From Actinomadura sp. DC4 (GTDB lineage: Bacteria; Actinomycetota; Actinomycetes; Streptosporangiales; Streptosporangiaceae): a DNA stretch of 64,000 nucleotides. The stretch spans positions 345,970 through 409,969 of the forward strand of contig NZ_JAUEQY010000005.1 in assembly GCF_030406325.1 (NCBI RefSeq), in the 5' to 3' direction. Position 1 is the stretch's first letter, and every line of letters starts with the position of its first letter. Shown here in pieces: positions 53,614 to 62,220 of the stretch. Both the position numbers and the translations under genes were made by a program. The notes below the pieces were generated by a model. That model was given only the letters and a program-made list of their open reading frames with translations. It ran no database searches and was not told the origin of the DNA.

Positions 53614-53981
53614 CAGAGGGTCCAACCTGGATCCGGACCATCGACCAGACTTGAGGGGCGGCCCGAGCTATGCGGCGGTTGACGGTAGTGCGGTTATGAG
53701 AGTGCTCAGGCCGTCACCAGCGTCACGTCAGAAGACTGTTCGATGTCGCTTTTGTCTACCGTGAGAGGCTCTCGGCATGCGGCTGAGCGATTTCCGTGAA
53801 GAGATGGCCGGTCGTTGGATCCGGGCGATGGTGGCGTCAAGCGCCGGGGCTCGTGTCTGTCGGCACTCATAAGCCGAGCTCAAGCGCGCCTTAAACGCCT
53901 TCTCACCGCCTCCGGCGACGGTTTGACTGATCACGTCTAGGCGCGTCCAGTGGTGGGCGCCCCGGAGAAGGAGCACATCTC
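53614..53981. other. Gene-poor interval of about 370 bases
   Basis: No gene recognised. A short frame beginning ATGCGGCTGAGCGATTTCCG near 53776 resembles the start of small actinobacterial proteins but ends after about 30 codons. The last part must contain the promoter of the glucanase gene. Confidence 0.35.
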
Positions 53982-55154
53982 GTGATCAGTAGAAGGGCGT
54001 TCCTCGGCTCGGCGGCGCTGGGCGCCGTCGCGGTCGGTGCCGGGATATCGGGATGCGGTACGCGCACGGCCGAGGCAGGGCGTGCCGCGGCCGTGGCCGG
54101 CGACGGCCTGCCCCTGACGGTGACGAACGCGACCGGGAAGTACCCGGACGGCGCGATCGCGATGTACGTCCTCGGCACCGACCCGGCCACCGGCCGGCAG
54201 GGACACGTCGCGGCGGACGGCACGTTCCGGCCGTGCGCGCTCTCGGACAACGGCGCGGACGGGTACACCGACTACGCGCTGTCCGGGTCGTCCGTCGTCC
54301 TGCCGAAAATGTCCGGCCGCGTCTACTTTTCGATCAACGAACGCCTGCGGCTCAAAGTCGTCGTCGACGGCAACGGCGCGCCGGCCCTGCAGTACCCGGC
54401 GGGCTGGGTGAGTTCGGACCCGAACCACGGCATCCTGCACGACTGGATCGAGTTCACCCACAACGACGCCGGGATGTTCTGTAACACGACCATGGTCGAC
54501 ATGTTCAGCGTCCCCCTGGCCATCCGCCTCACCGGAGCGCGGACGCAGACGACCGGGACGCTCGTCGACGGCGGCCGGGACAAGATCTTCGCGGCGGTCG
54601 CGGACCGGCCGGACTTCGCCAGGCTCGTCGTCGGCGACGGCCTCCGGATCCTCGCGCCCGGCCACGGGATCGAGGCCGGGCTGTTCTCCGCGAACTACTT
54701 CGACCCGTACATCGACGCGGTGTGGAGCAAGTACGAGCGGTCGCCGCTCTCGGTGACCACCGACGCCGGGACCTTCACCGGGAAGGTCGGCGGTGCCGGC
54801 CTCGCGTTCACCGGCGGCAGCGGGACTCCCGCGACCATCGCCAAGCCGTCAACGCGTGACGTCTTGTTCTGCGACGGTGCACTCGCCGCGCCGAACGACG
54901 GTGTCACTGGGCCGGTCGCCGCGATCCTCGCCGCCGCGTTCAACCGCTCCACGCTCCTCGACGCCGCCCAGCCGGCCACGGACCCGGCCGGCTTCTACGC
55001 CGGGTCGGTGACCAACCACTACGCACAGGCGATGCACGCGAACAGCAAGGACGCCAAGGCGTACGGCTTCGCCTTCGACGACGTCGCCGGCTTCGCCTCC
55101 TACATCCAGGACGAAGCGCCCAGTGCCGTCAGCGTGACCCTCACGCCGTTCTGA
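53982..55154 (+). CDS. Tat-exported beta-1,3-glucanase (GH64-like)
   Basis: 390 residues. A twin-arginine lipoprotein-type signal (SRRAFLGSAALGAVAVGAGISGCG) is followed by a thaumatin-like/GH64 domain: LPLTVTNATGKYPDGAIAMYVLG, GRVYFSINERLRLKVVVDGNGAPALQYPAGWV, IEFTHNDAGMFCNTTMVDMFSVPLAIRLTG and NHYAQAMHANSKDAKAYGFAFDDVAGFASYI. GH64 enzymes release laminaripentaose from fungal beta-1,3-glucan; this one is complete. It probably attacks fungal walls. GTG start. Confidence 0.9.
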   Translation: MISRRAFLGSAALGAVAVGAGISGCGTRTAEAGRAAAVAGDGLPLTVTNATGKYPDGAIAMYVLGTDPATGRQGHVAADGTFRPCALSDNGADGYTDYALSGSSVVLPKMSGRVYFSINERLRLKVVVDGNGAPALQYPAGWVSSDPNHGILHDWIEFTHNDAGMFCNTTMVDMFSVPLAIRLTGARTQTTGTLVDGGRDKIFAAVADRPDFARLVVGDGLRILAPGHGIEAGLFSANYFDPYIDAVWSKYERSPLSVTTDAGTFTGKVGGAGLAFTGGSGTPATIAKPSTRDVLFCDGALAAPNDGVTGPVAAILAAAFNRSTLLDAAQPATDPAGFYAGSVTNHYAQAMHANSKDAKAYGFAFDDVAGFASYIQDEAPSAVSVTLTPF

Positions 55155-55185
55155 CCGTACGGCTCAGCGGGAGCGGCGCCGGGCC

Positions 55186-55515
55186 TCAGGGTGCCTGGGT
55201 GTCCGCAGCGTCGGAGTTGACGGCCTCGATAGCGTCCGGGACGGTCTTCGGTGATGGTGAGGACCTTGGTGAGCTGCGTCGTGTTGAACACCTTGTACAC
55301 GCGCTCGCTCGCGCCGGCCAGCGCCAGGGAGCCGTTGTGCGTCCGCAGCCGGTGCAGCAGGCCGACGAGCGCGCCCAGGCCGGTGGAGTCCCACCACGTC
55401 TACCGAGGTCTGCTCCGCATCGGCGTAGGCCTGGCGTAGGTGGTCGGCGATGGTCAAGGCCGTGATGCCGGGATGGCGGGCGATGGCCGGGCCGGGGCGG
55501 GCCGGTGGTACTCAT
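55186..55515 (-). pseudogene. Frameshifted STAS-domain (anti-sigma antagonist) gene
   Basis: Pieces in changing frames: ALTIADHLRQAYADAEQTSVDVVG, then [46 protein letters not shown] (STAS core with the phosphorylatable Ser region DSTGLG), then VPDAIEAVNSDAADTQAP. At least two frameshifts; the N-terminal part is damaged as well. Confidence 0.8.
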
Positions 55516-55640
55516 CGCGGTTTCCTTGCTGTCGTGCGGATGGTGGTGGCGCGCCGCCAGGCTGCGCTGCGCAGGAGGCGCAGGCCGTTGAGTCCGACGA
55601 TGACGGTGGAGCCTTCGTGGCCGGCGACGCCGAGGGGGAG
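55512..55640 (-). pseudogene. P-type metal ATPase, C-terminal fragment
   Basis: LPLPLGVAGHEGSTVIVGLNGLRLLRSAAWRR is the last part of a heavy-metal-transporting P-type ATPase (the GHEGSTVIVGLNGLRLL segment). The rest is missing: the frame upstream reads antisense to an integrase fragment, so a breakpoint lies near 55640. Confidence 0.7.
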
Positions 55641-55937
55641 CGGTAGATGGCCGAAGTCCCGCGCCGGCGTCCGTACGGTCAACATCCCGCGCTCTCTCGT
55701 CCCCGATCTGCAAGCGCACTGGACAAGTACACCGAGAACAAGCCGAACGCCCTGGTCTTCACCGGCATCAAGGGCGGCCCACTCCGGCGAAGCAACTCCA
55801 ACAAGGTCACAAGGTGGGTCCACGTGGTCATGCTCCTGGGAGTGCTCGGCCTCCACTTCCACGACCTCAGGCACACCGGCAACATGCTCGCCGCCGCGAC
55901 CGGCGCGACGACCAAGGACCTGATCGCCTGGAGCTAA
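55640..55937 (+). pseudogene. Tyrosine site-specific integrase, C-terminal fragment with frameshift
   Basis: PKSRAGVRTVNIPRSLVPDLQAH in one frame, then LDKYTENKPNALVFTGIKGGPLRRSN and LGLHFHDLRHTGNMLAAATGATTKDLIAW in another. The HxLRHT box with its catalytic Arg is present but the downstream Tyr is lost to a stop at 55935. It belongs to the integrase group of actinomycete integrative elements. Confidence 0.85.
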
Positions 55938-55947
55938 ATATCTCTTG

Positions 55948-55972
55948 AGATGCATCTCTGAGAGATGTATCT
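55948..55972. promoter_or_regulatory. MarR-type operator
   Basis: AGATGCATCTCT (55948-55959) and AGAGATGTATCT (55961-55972) are inverted with 11 of 12 matches. The element ends 7 bases before ATG 55980 and covers the in-frame ATG at 55965, which argues for the later start. Confidence 0.7.
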
Positions 55973-55979
55973 TGTGGGC

Positions 55980-56432
55980 ATGGATGCGCTGGATCTGTAT
56001 GTGCTGGGTCGCCGGCTCGGGAAGGTCGGCGAGGCAGCCCTCGGAAGACCGGGCGCCGAGCGTTTGTCGCCGGCGGCGGCACTGGTGCTGGGTGACGTGC
56101 TGACCCACCCGGGGAGCTCGATCAGTGAGATCACCGACCGCACCGGCTTCCCGCAGAGCTACGTGTCGAAGTGGGTCAACCTGCTACGAGACCAGCAGGT
56201 CGTCGAGACGTTCACGGACCCAGCCGATGGGCGCCGCACACTGGTCCGCTCGACCCGTACGGCCGCCCGTCGGATCCGGCAGCGCGCGAAGACTCCATTC
56301 GATGACCTGCTACGTGGAGCTTTGGGCACGGACGACCCCGCAGTGCTCGTCGAGGTCGAGGCCGCGCTTGAGGTGCTGGTGGCTCGGTTCGTCCCGAAGG
56401 GGACCCGGCGCGGCGACGAGGACCCCGACTAA
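55980..56432 (+). CDS. MarR family transcriptional regulator
   Basis: 150 residues. LVLGDVLTHPGSSISEITDRTGFPQSYVSKWVNLLRDQQVVETFTDPADGRRTLVRS is the winged helix with its DPADGR wing, flanked by the dimerisation helices. A palindrome directly upstream suggests autoregulation. Target genes may include the membrane protein that follows. Confidence 0.9.
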   Translation: MDALDLYVLGRRLGKVGEAALGRPGAERLSPAAALVLGDVLTHPGSSISEITDRTGFPQSYVSKWVNLLRDQQVVETFTDPADGRRTLVRSTRTAARRIRQRAKTPFDDLLRGALGTDDPAVLVEVEAALEVLVARFVPKGTRRGDEDPD

Positions 56433-56539
56433 GCCCTGACTCTTGATCCTCCGTGGCGCCGACGCGGTGCCGCGCCGCTCACTCCTGCCCGCTTCACGTC
56501 CCTCCTACTTATACGTGATCCGCGAACGGAGATGAGCTG

Positions 56540-57160
56540 GTGACTCTCGGACGTAGCGCATGGCTGTGCAGACTACTGCTCAGCGTCGCGGTGAACGGTG
56601 CGGTACCAGTGGCGACATATGCGCTGCTGCGCGCGCCGATGCACAGCGACGCCGGCGCGCTCGCGGTAGGGGCGGGCGCGCCGCTCGTATGGAGCCTCGG
56701 ATTCGCCGCCTGGCGACGGCGCCCGGACCCGCTCGGGCTGCTGGCCCTCGCCGGGCTCGGCATCGCCCTGATGATCTCGCTCCTGGTCGGCGGTGGCAGC
56801 CTGCCGCTGCTGCTGCGGCATGTAGCCGTGACCGGCGGGGCGGGACTGGCCTGTCTCATATCAGTGCTGATCGGCCACCCGCTGCTCGCGGGCGTACGGC
56901 CGCTGCTGCTGCGGCGCTTCCCGCCGGCGCCGTCTCCTGTGCGCCGTTCCCGGACGTCGGCAGCCCAGGGGCCCTACTTCAGCGTCCTGACGGCCACCGT
57001 CGGAGTCGTTCTCCTGGCCCATGCCGCCGCGAACATCGTGCTCGCGCTGACCTTGCCGACGGGCCGCTACCTCCTCGTGTCCCGAGTCGTCGGCTGGGCT
57101 GTCACGGGCATCGGCGCGGTACTCGTCGTCGGCTATGTCAAGTGTGTCCGGCGTGCCTGA
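56540..57160 (+). CDS. VC0807-like integral membrane protein
   Basis: 206 residues, about six membrane helices (for example LLLSVAVNGAVPVATYALL; LALAGLGIALMISLLVGGG; FSVLTATVGVVLLAHAAANIVLALTL; VVGWAVTGIGAVLVVGYVKCV) with the signature RRRPDPLGLLAL. The family occurs in many actinomycetes with no known function. GTG 56540 follows GAGATGAGCTG without a strong ribosome site. Likely controlled by the adjacent MarR protein. Confidence 0.85.
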   Translation: MTLGRSAWLCRLLLSVAVNGAVPVATYALLRAPMHSDAGALAVGAGAPLVWSLGFAAWRRRPDPLGLLALAGLGIALMISLLVGGGSLPLLLRHVAVTGGAGLACLISVLIGHPLLAGVRPLLLRRFPPAPSPVRRSRTSAAQGPYFSVLTATVGVVLLAHAAANIVLALTLPTGRYLLVSRVVGWAVTGIGAVLVVGYVKCVRRA

Positions 57161-57186
57161 GCCGGAGCCCCAGGGAGGAACCCCCG

Positions 57187-57470
57187 TGACCAGCACGCTC
57201 CACCGACAACCTGGACTTCTTCCTGGAAAGTACCCGCCGTCAATCGGTTCCGGCTCGACTCCCTGGCGCTACGCAGCGGACCGGTTCCCGTCCTAGCGGC
57301 CGCCGGGGTCACGTCGCGGGCGCACAAGCCGTACCGGGCCGTCGCCCTGCGGGCCGAGACGCGTCGCCGCGACCTCGTCGAGTTCCCCGGTGGCCACGAC
57401 GGATTCTTCACCCACCCCACAAGCGTTCGCGGACCGGCTGCACGAGGTGCTCACCGCGTAATCCGCGCAC
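57187..57470 (+). pseudogene. Alpha/beta hydrolase remnant with frameshifts
   Basis: DNLDFFLESTRRQS in one frame, FRLDSLALRSGPVPVLAAAGVTSRAHKPYRAVALRAE and VEFPGGHDGFFTHP in a second, and AFADRLHEVLTA in a third give the C-terminal half of a hydrolase with its His. The N-terminal half with the nucleophile is missing. Confidence 0.7.
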
Positions 57471-57486
57471 CTCGAAAAGAGAATGA

Positions 57487-58896
57487 ATGCACCGAATATT
57501 CATAGCGGTGGCGATGGCCACCCTCATCCTGACCGCCGCCCTCGGGACCGGGCTGACCGCTCACGCCGAGGAGGACACGCCGGGCCCGACGGTCATCGGC
57601 CCCGTCAACGGAGGGACGGGCCGACCGTTCCCGACCTCGCCGGTACCGCTGGACACGGCCGGCTACATGGAGCAGGAGTACTTCCTGGACGGCACCGCAA
57701 CGGGGTACGTCCAGGCCGACACGTGGGGCAGCGACGGCCGGTGGCGCGTGCGGCCGGCCGAGCAATCGGCGTTCCGTACCCGGCTGCTGGTGCGCCGACC
57801 GGCCGATCCGGCCCGGTTCAATGGCACCGTCATCGTGGAGTGGCTCGACCTGCCCGGCGGCGTCGACGTCGACCCGGACTTCCTCTACACGCATGCCGAA
57901 CTGCTACGCGCCGGTTACGCGTGGGTGGGGGTGTCGGCCCAGCAACAGGGCGTCACCACGCTCCAACGCGTTGACCCGGGACGCTACGCCGACCTGAGTC
58001 ATCCCGGCGACACATTCTCCTACAGCATCTACTCACAGGCCGCCCAGGCATTGCTTCACCCAGCCGGCATCGACCCGCTCGGCGGCCTGCGTCCCCGCAC
58101 CCTCATCGGTGACGGATATTCCGGCTCCTCGGCCCGGCTGGTCACCTACATCAACGCCGTACAACCCGTCGACCGGCTCTTCTCCGGGTTCCTCGTGCAC
58201 AGCCGCTGGGCCAGATCCGCACCGATCTCCCAACCGCCGCAGGCGCCGCAGTCCTCGCCGTCCATTGTGTACACCCGCACCGACAGCTCGGCTCCCGTAC
58301 TCACCGTCGCGACGGAAACCGAGATCCTCCAGACCCATCCGTCGTACCCGAACCTCGACTACTACCCGGTCAGCCAACCCGACAGCCGCGGCTTCCGCCT
58401 CTGGGAAGTGCCCGGCACCTCCCACGTGGACGCCACGCTCGACGCGCTCCTCGCGGCCGAGTCCGGCTCGCAGCCGACCCAGTGCACGCAAGCGGCCAAC
58501 AACGGACAGGAAAGCGCCGTGATGTCCGCGGCGCTGGCCCAGATCAACCGCTGGATCCGTACCGGCGTCCCGGCTCCGACCGCACGACGCATTCAGGTCA
58601 CGCCGGACGGCACCGCGATCATCCGGGACGGGTACGGCAACGCGCTCGGTGGGGTGCGGACGCCCGCGCTGGACGCACCGGTTGCGACGCTCACCGGCTC
58701 GGGCAACGACGGCACCAGTCGACAGTGTGAGATCGAGGGCACCACGACCCCGTTCGACCCAGCACGGCTCAAGGCGCTATACCCGACACACCGGGCATAC
58801 GTGACCGCAACCGTCCGAGCTGCGGCCGCCGGCGTCACCGCCGGCTTCCTCCTGCCGCCCGACGCCGCCGACATCGTCAAGACGGCGATCCGCTAA
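57487..58896 (+). CDS. Secreted alpha/beta hydrolase-domain protein
   Basis: 469 residues. Signal peptide (MATLILTAALGTGLTAHA). FNGTVIVEWLDLPGGVDVDPDF, DGYSGSSARLVTYINAV (GYSGS nucleophile region), FRLWEVPGTSHVDATL (catalytic His in the GTSH segment) and the final PFDPARLKALYPTHRAYV match the alpha/beta-hydrolase domain-containing family of secreted actinobacterial proteins. Probably an extracellular esterase. Confidence 0.88.
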   Translation: MHRIFIAVAMATLILTAALGTGLTAHAEEDTPGPTVIGPVNGGTGRPFPTSPVPLDTAGYMEQEYFLDGTATGYVQADTWGSDGRWRVRPAEQSAFRTRLLVRRPADPARFNGTVIVEWLDLPGGVDVDPDFLYTHAELLRAGYAWVGVSAQQQGVTTLQRVDPGRYADLSHPGDTFSYSIYSQAAQALLHPAGIDPLGGLRPRTLIGDGYSGSSARLVTYINAVQPVDRLFSGFLVHSRWARSAPISQPPQAPQSSPSIVYTRTDSSAPVLTVATETEILQTHPSYPNLDYYPVSQPDSRGFRLWEVPGTSHVDATLDALLAAESGSQPTQCTQAANNGQESAVMSAALAQINRWIRTGVPAPTARRIQVTPDGTAIIRDGYGNALGGVRTPALDAPVATLTGSGNDGTSRQCEIEGTTTPFDPARLKALYPTHRAYVTATVRAAAAGVTAGFLLPPDAADIVKTAIR

Positions 58897-59162
58897 TACC
58901 CCAGTGACACTTCGCGGTCTTGATGGGCGACTGCACGAGAACGGCCACCGTGATCATCGAGTGTCCGTGAAGACATCCGAGGATCGCGCGGTGGCCGCCG
59001 GCGACAGCGTAGCCACTGGCCGGTCGATCGAGCCGTGGCGCTGGGAGCCCCGGCCGGGCGAGCGCCGGGACGGCGAGGCCCACACGGGGGCACCCGAGAG
59101 GTCCTCAGCGTCGAGTCAGGCCTGCTCCTCACCGTGAGGGATCCCTGAGCGTCGATACCACG
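58897..59162. other. Gene-poor interval before scar B
   Basis: No gene recognised. A 77-codon frame (58904-59137) with VKTSEDRAVAAGDSVATGRS-like content is not related to anything I know and has no ribosome site. Confidence 0.35.
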
Positions 59163-59366
59163 AGCGGGGCGGAGGCCCCTCACATCGGGGGTCCGGGGGT
59201 CGCCCCCGGGCCGGCACGGCGAGCGGGTGACGGGGATCGAACCCGCACTACCTGCTTGGGAATCGTCTGGTTCCGGGCCGTCAGGGGCACTGACCTGGGC
59301 TTCGACATGACCGTGAGTGACCGCTGTTGACCCCTGTTCACCGGGGCTAATGGCCTGCTAATGGCC
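59163..59366 (-). repeat. tRNA-Gly(CCC) 3'-end scar B (attachment-site remnant)
   Basis: tRNA 3' part at 59221-59262 (minus strand TTCCCAAGCAGGTAGTGC then GGGTTCGATCCCCGTCACCC), arm region at 59263-59366 with period-11 GCTAATGGC repeats (59346-59354, 59357-59365), and a downstream hairpin region (59163-59220) shared with scar A. No 5' tRNA half. Confidence 0.8.
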
Positions 59367-59415
59367 CGCGGAAGACTGTAGATGTGGATCGCGCGACCCT
59401 CGCAGAGATGGTTGA

Positions 59416-59661
59416 TCATGGCCATTCGACGCGGATTAGGTGCACCTCGCGTTGTTCCTCTAGTACGAGGTAGGTGGCGAGCCCACGCTCGCCGAAGGCA
59501 TGCGTGAGCATGTTGCCTCTGGGGTTGGAGGGGTTGAACGGCTGCCCGCTCCAGGGCGCTGTCTCTAGCAGGGTGAACAAGTCGGCGAGCGGGCGCAGGG
59601 CTCCCTCGGGGACCGCGTTGATCTGCTCCTCGGCGACCGGGTCCAGGTTGAGCCGGTACAC
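59416..59661 (-). CDS. RelE/ParE-like toxin
   Basis: 81 residues. YRLNLDPVAEEQINAVPEGALRPLADLFTLLETAPW and AFGERGLATYLVLEEQREVHLIRVEWP fit the small RelE/ParE fold, which inhibits translation or gyrase. GTG 59661 follows the upstream TAG without a gap. It probably pairs with the DUF6247 gene as a type II toxin-antitoxin system. Confidence 0.75.
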   Translation of the reverse strand: MYRLNLDPVAEEQINAVPEGALRPLADLFTLLETAPWSGQPFNPSNPRGNMLTHAFGERGLATYLVLEEQREVHLIRVEWP

Positions 59662-59994
59662 CTACCGTCCGTTCTCGCGCTCGGCGAGGACGTCGCGCCA
59701 TGGCCTACCCGCAGGGACCGTCTCTCCAGCGGCGATCTGCGCGGCATGTGCGTGCATCCGCCGGCGGCCTTCGGGGTCGTGCGCCGAGTCGCAGGCGGAG
59801 ATCCACCAGCGGTGCACGAAGTCGTTCAGTACGCCGAGATCGAGGTTGACGCGGACCTCGTCGAGCACCGCTTTGAGCCCGGCGTCGAACGCTTCGCGAT
59901 CCTGGGGGACGACCAGGGCAGCCCGGATGGCGCGCAGACTCTTGGCCGGTTCGGGCGCGCCGACAGGAGCGAAGTCGTCTGGCTGTGCGGTCAT
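59662..59994 (-). CDS. DUF6247 family protein, probable antitoxin
   Basis: 110 residues. LRAIRAALVVPQDREAFDAGLKAVLDEVRVNLDLGVLNDFVHRWWISACDSAHDPEGRRRMHAHAAQIAAGE is the DUF6247 pattern, common upstream of RelE-like toxins. ATG 59994 has AGGAGGTC at good spacing. First gene of the pair. Confidence 0.8.
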   Translation of the reverse strand: MTAQPDDFAPVGAPEPAKSLRAIRAALVVPQDREAFDAGLKAVLDEVRVNLDLGVLNDFVHRWWISACDSAHDPEGRRRMHAHAAQIAAGETVPAGRPWRDVLAERENGR

Positions 59995-60184
59995 CCCGGA
60001 CCTCCTTCCACTCCTGCAGAGCTTACAGAGCACCCGCGACAGACTCACGCGAAGTCGGGGGCGCCATTGCTCGCTGGCAGCTGTGACCGAACGCCGGACA
60101 TGCACCCTCCGCCCCACCGGGAGTACGCAACAGGCACGCCCAACCGCGAACGGCTCGGGAGACGGCTGAGGACGACGGCGAATC

Positions 60185-60420
60185 AAATGGCCAATCGCTC
60201 GTTGGCCGGAAACCGGCAAAAACGATCAAGGCCCGGGTCGGGGAAACTTCCTGACCTGGGCCTTCGGCGTCAGAGCGGGTGACGGGAATCGAACCCGCAC
60301 TACCAGCTTGGGAATCAAATGGAAAGCGGCCGTCCGCGGCCCTGACCTGCGTCTCCAACTGTCCGCGAGTGACCTCTATTGACCCCTGTTCACCCTGGCT
60401 AGTTGCACGCCAATTGCACG
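60185..60420 (-). repeat. tRNA-Gly(CCC) 3'-end scar C (attachment-site remnant)
   Basis: tRNA 3' part at 60273-60314 (minus strand TTCCCAAGCTGGTAGTGC then GGGTTCGATTCCCGTCACCC) followed by arm-like sequence with period-11 TTGCAC repeats (60403-60408, 60414-60419). Downstream lies the hairpin AAGGCCCGGGTC/GACCTGGGCCTT near 60223-60260, shaped like a tRNA terminator. The anticodon loop sequence TTCCCAA is intact but the 5' half is absent. Confidence 0.8.
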
Positions 60421-60936
60421 CACTCAGCTGGCTGACCTGCTCGTTTGCGGCTTCACAGTAACCGGCCATCTCGGTGGCAAGAGGACCCCGGAGCGCAGGG
60501 CCGGGCACGGCCCGAGCACCGGCAGCCGCGCGGCAACGATCGCCGCCGACTATGGCGGACAGCAACCACACACGGCGATCGTCTTGAGCGTCCACCGGCA
60601 GGATGACCCTCTCGATGCGAACTACCAGCGCGATCAAGGTCGGTGCAGGCTCGCCCTGCTTGGAGGTGTGGTGACGTGTGATCGCGGCAGGGGCTGTACG
60701 GCGGTGTTGCTGTACTTCTGTGCTGTACAGCAACCGACTGCGAGGGCGACGAACTGACGCGACGCGCGCCGGCGAATTTACAGTGCGCCACGAATCTTGA
60801 CCATGCCTCCCCGCTGGCCTGCGCGTAACAGCGAAATATCGGCCTAGAGCGACGACCCGACGCCAAAAACAAGCGAGAGCGTGCCCGGACCGAAACCCGC
60901 TTGCCACCGACTGCCGATCAACTGAACCCTGGGAGC
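60421..60936. other. Gene-poor interval of about 520 bases
   Basis: No convincing gene on either strand. It separates scar C from the hypothetical gene at 60937 and must hold that gene's promoter. Confidence 0.4.
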
Positions 60937-61947
60937 ATGACCGTTCGCCCGACGAATCCCAATGAGCCGCTGCCAGAACTGGTGCGTGCCTGCAGTCGAC
61001 TGATCATCGACGAAGCTCAGGCGCTACGAGCAGCACTCTCCGACTTCTCAGATACACCTGCGCCCGGTTCCCCGCACGAATCGGATCGTCAGGCGTGGTC
61101 ACATGACACGGGTTCAGCTACCGAGCGTCGTGAGTTGCTACACGTCACGCAGCACCAAGCGCGGCTAATCTGTATCAATGCCTACGACCACCTGTTGACC
61201 CTGGGTAGGGCACTTGGAAGCGACGGGGCGATGTCGCTGTACGCACACGCAAGCCTCTCGCGAGTCGTATGCGAAGCGGCCGTACGATTTGCATGGATTC
61301 TGGATTCGAGCATCAGCAGCGAAGAGCGGATCATGCGCGGCGCGGTTGCGCTTCTTGTGAGCGCTGAGGAACGGTTGAGGGGCGCCCTCCGAGTCCCTAC
61401 CGGACACCTCGATCCGCACCATATGCGCTTGATAACCGACAACTCCACTGCAGAGCGCGACAACGTCCAAACGCTAATCGACAAGGCTGGCCTGATCGTG
61501 GTGCGTTCCCGAGACAACAAGAGGATCGCCCGACTTGAGCTTGCCTCGCCGAAGGCTTCGGTTCCTGTCCGGCTCGATGTCACCGAACTCATGAGCGAAC
61601 TGCTGCCCGATTCGCCAGCCTGGTACAACCTAAGCTCTGGCGTCACCCACAGTTACTACTGGGCGCTACGCGGCGCCGTCGCTTCCAGTCCGGGCGAATC
61701 CCTGGTCCTGGCGCCCGACCTCCTAGAGATCGCAGCAGCAGCCCAGACTGCGATCTCTGCCTCTGCCTTGGTGATCGCGCGATGCGCCGCTTACTACGGT
61801 CGCGATCCGCAACTTTACGTGCGGCAGAGCGGAGATCGTCGCAAGACTCTCGATCCTTACATGCGCCAAGTGGCAGCTTCGCGAGGAGCGAAGACAGGAC
61901 GTAGCCATGGCGGCGCGGCCGGAAAAAGGGGAGCATCTAATCCGTAG
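60937..61947 (+). CDS. Hypothetical protein, possibly element cargo
   Basis: 336 residues, soluble, mostly helical. Segments such as RACSRLIIDEAQALRAAL, HQARLICINAYDHLLTLGRAL and SLSRVVCEAAVRFAWILDSSISSEERIMRGAVALLVSAEERLRG form long helices; the C-terminus is basic (GAKTGRSHGGAAGKRG). I recognise no family. Codon use is less GC-biased than in the core genes, fitting acquisition. ATG 60937 has GGGAG upstream; an in-frame codon at 60901 is possible. Confidence 0.7.
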   Translation: MTVRPTNPNEPLPELVRACSRLIIDEAQALRAALSDFSDTPAPGSPHESDRQAWSHDTGSATERRELLHVTQHQARLICINAYDHLLTLGRALGSDGAMSLYAHASLSRVVCEAAVRFAWILDSSISSEERIMRGAVALLVSAEERLRGALRVPTGHLDPHHMRLITDNSTAERDNVQTLIDKAGLIVVRSRDNKRIARLELASPKASVPVRLDVTELMSELLPDSPAWYNLSSGVTHSYYWALRGAVASSPGESLVLAPDLLEIAAAAQTAISASALVIARCAAYYGRDPQLYVRQSGDRRKTLDPYMRQVAASRGAKTGRSHGGAAGKRGASNP

Positions 61948-62044
61948 CAAGATTGAAGACGTCCACAGCCGTCCAGAATTGTCCCCTGCCCTGCTGCCGA
62001 CCTACTGCGTCGTCCGGGCCCATCCACGGCCCTCCTAGGCCGTT

Positions 62045-62064
62045 GTTAGCAAATCCGTTAGCAA
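62045..62064. repeat. Short direct repeats GTTAGCAA
   Basis: GTTAGCAA at 62045-62052 and 62057-62064, period 12. The form recalls the period-11 repeats at the far end of scars A-C, so this may be an arm site of a further element that has lost its tRNA core. Confidence 0.4.
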
Positions 62065-62220
62065 GGCTTGTGGCACGCCTGAAGCGCGTGCGGTGCTGAG
62101 ATCGGGCGGGCGAATGGCGCGCGTCGGTCCTGTTCCGGCCGCGATGTCAACACCTGGGCGACGGTGCGCGTCTTCTCCTTGTTCTGGTGTTCTGGTGTTC
62201 GGGTGTTACGGGGCTGGGAG

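Noticed and set aside
53465..60314. Functional tRNA-Gly genes at the three scars
   Set aside because: Each copy lacks the acceptor 5' strand, D arm and 5' anticodon stem; the bases upstream of the anticodon loop do not pair to form a tRNA.
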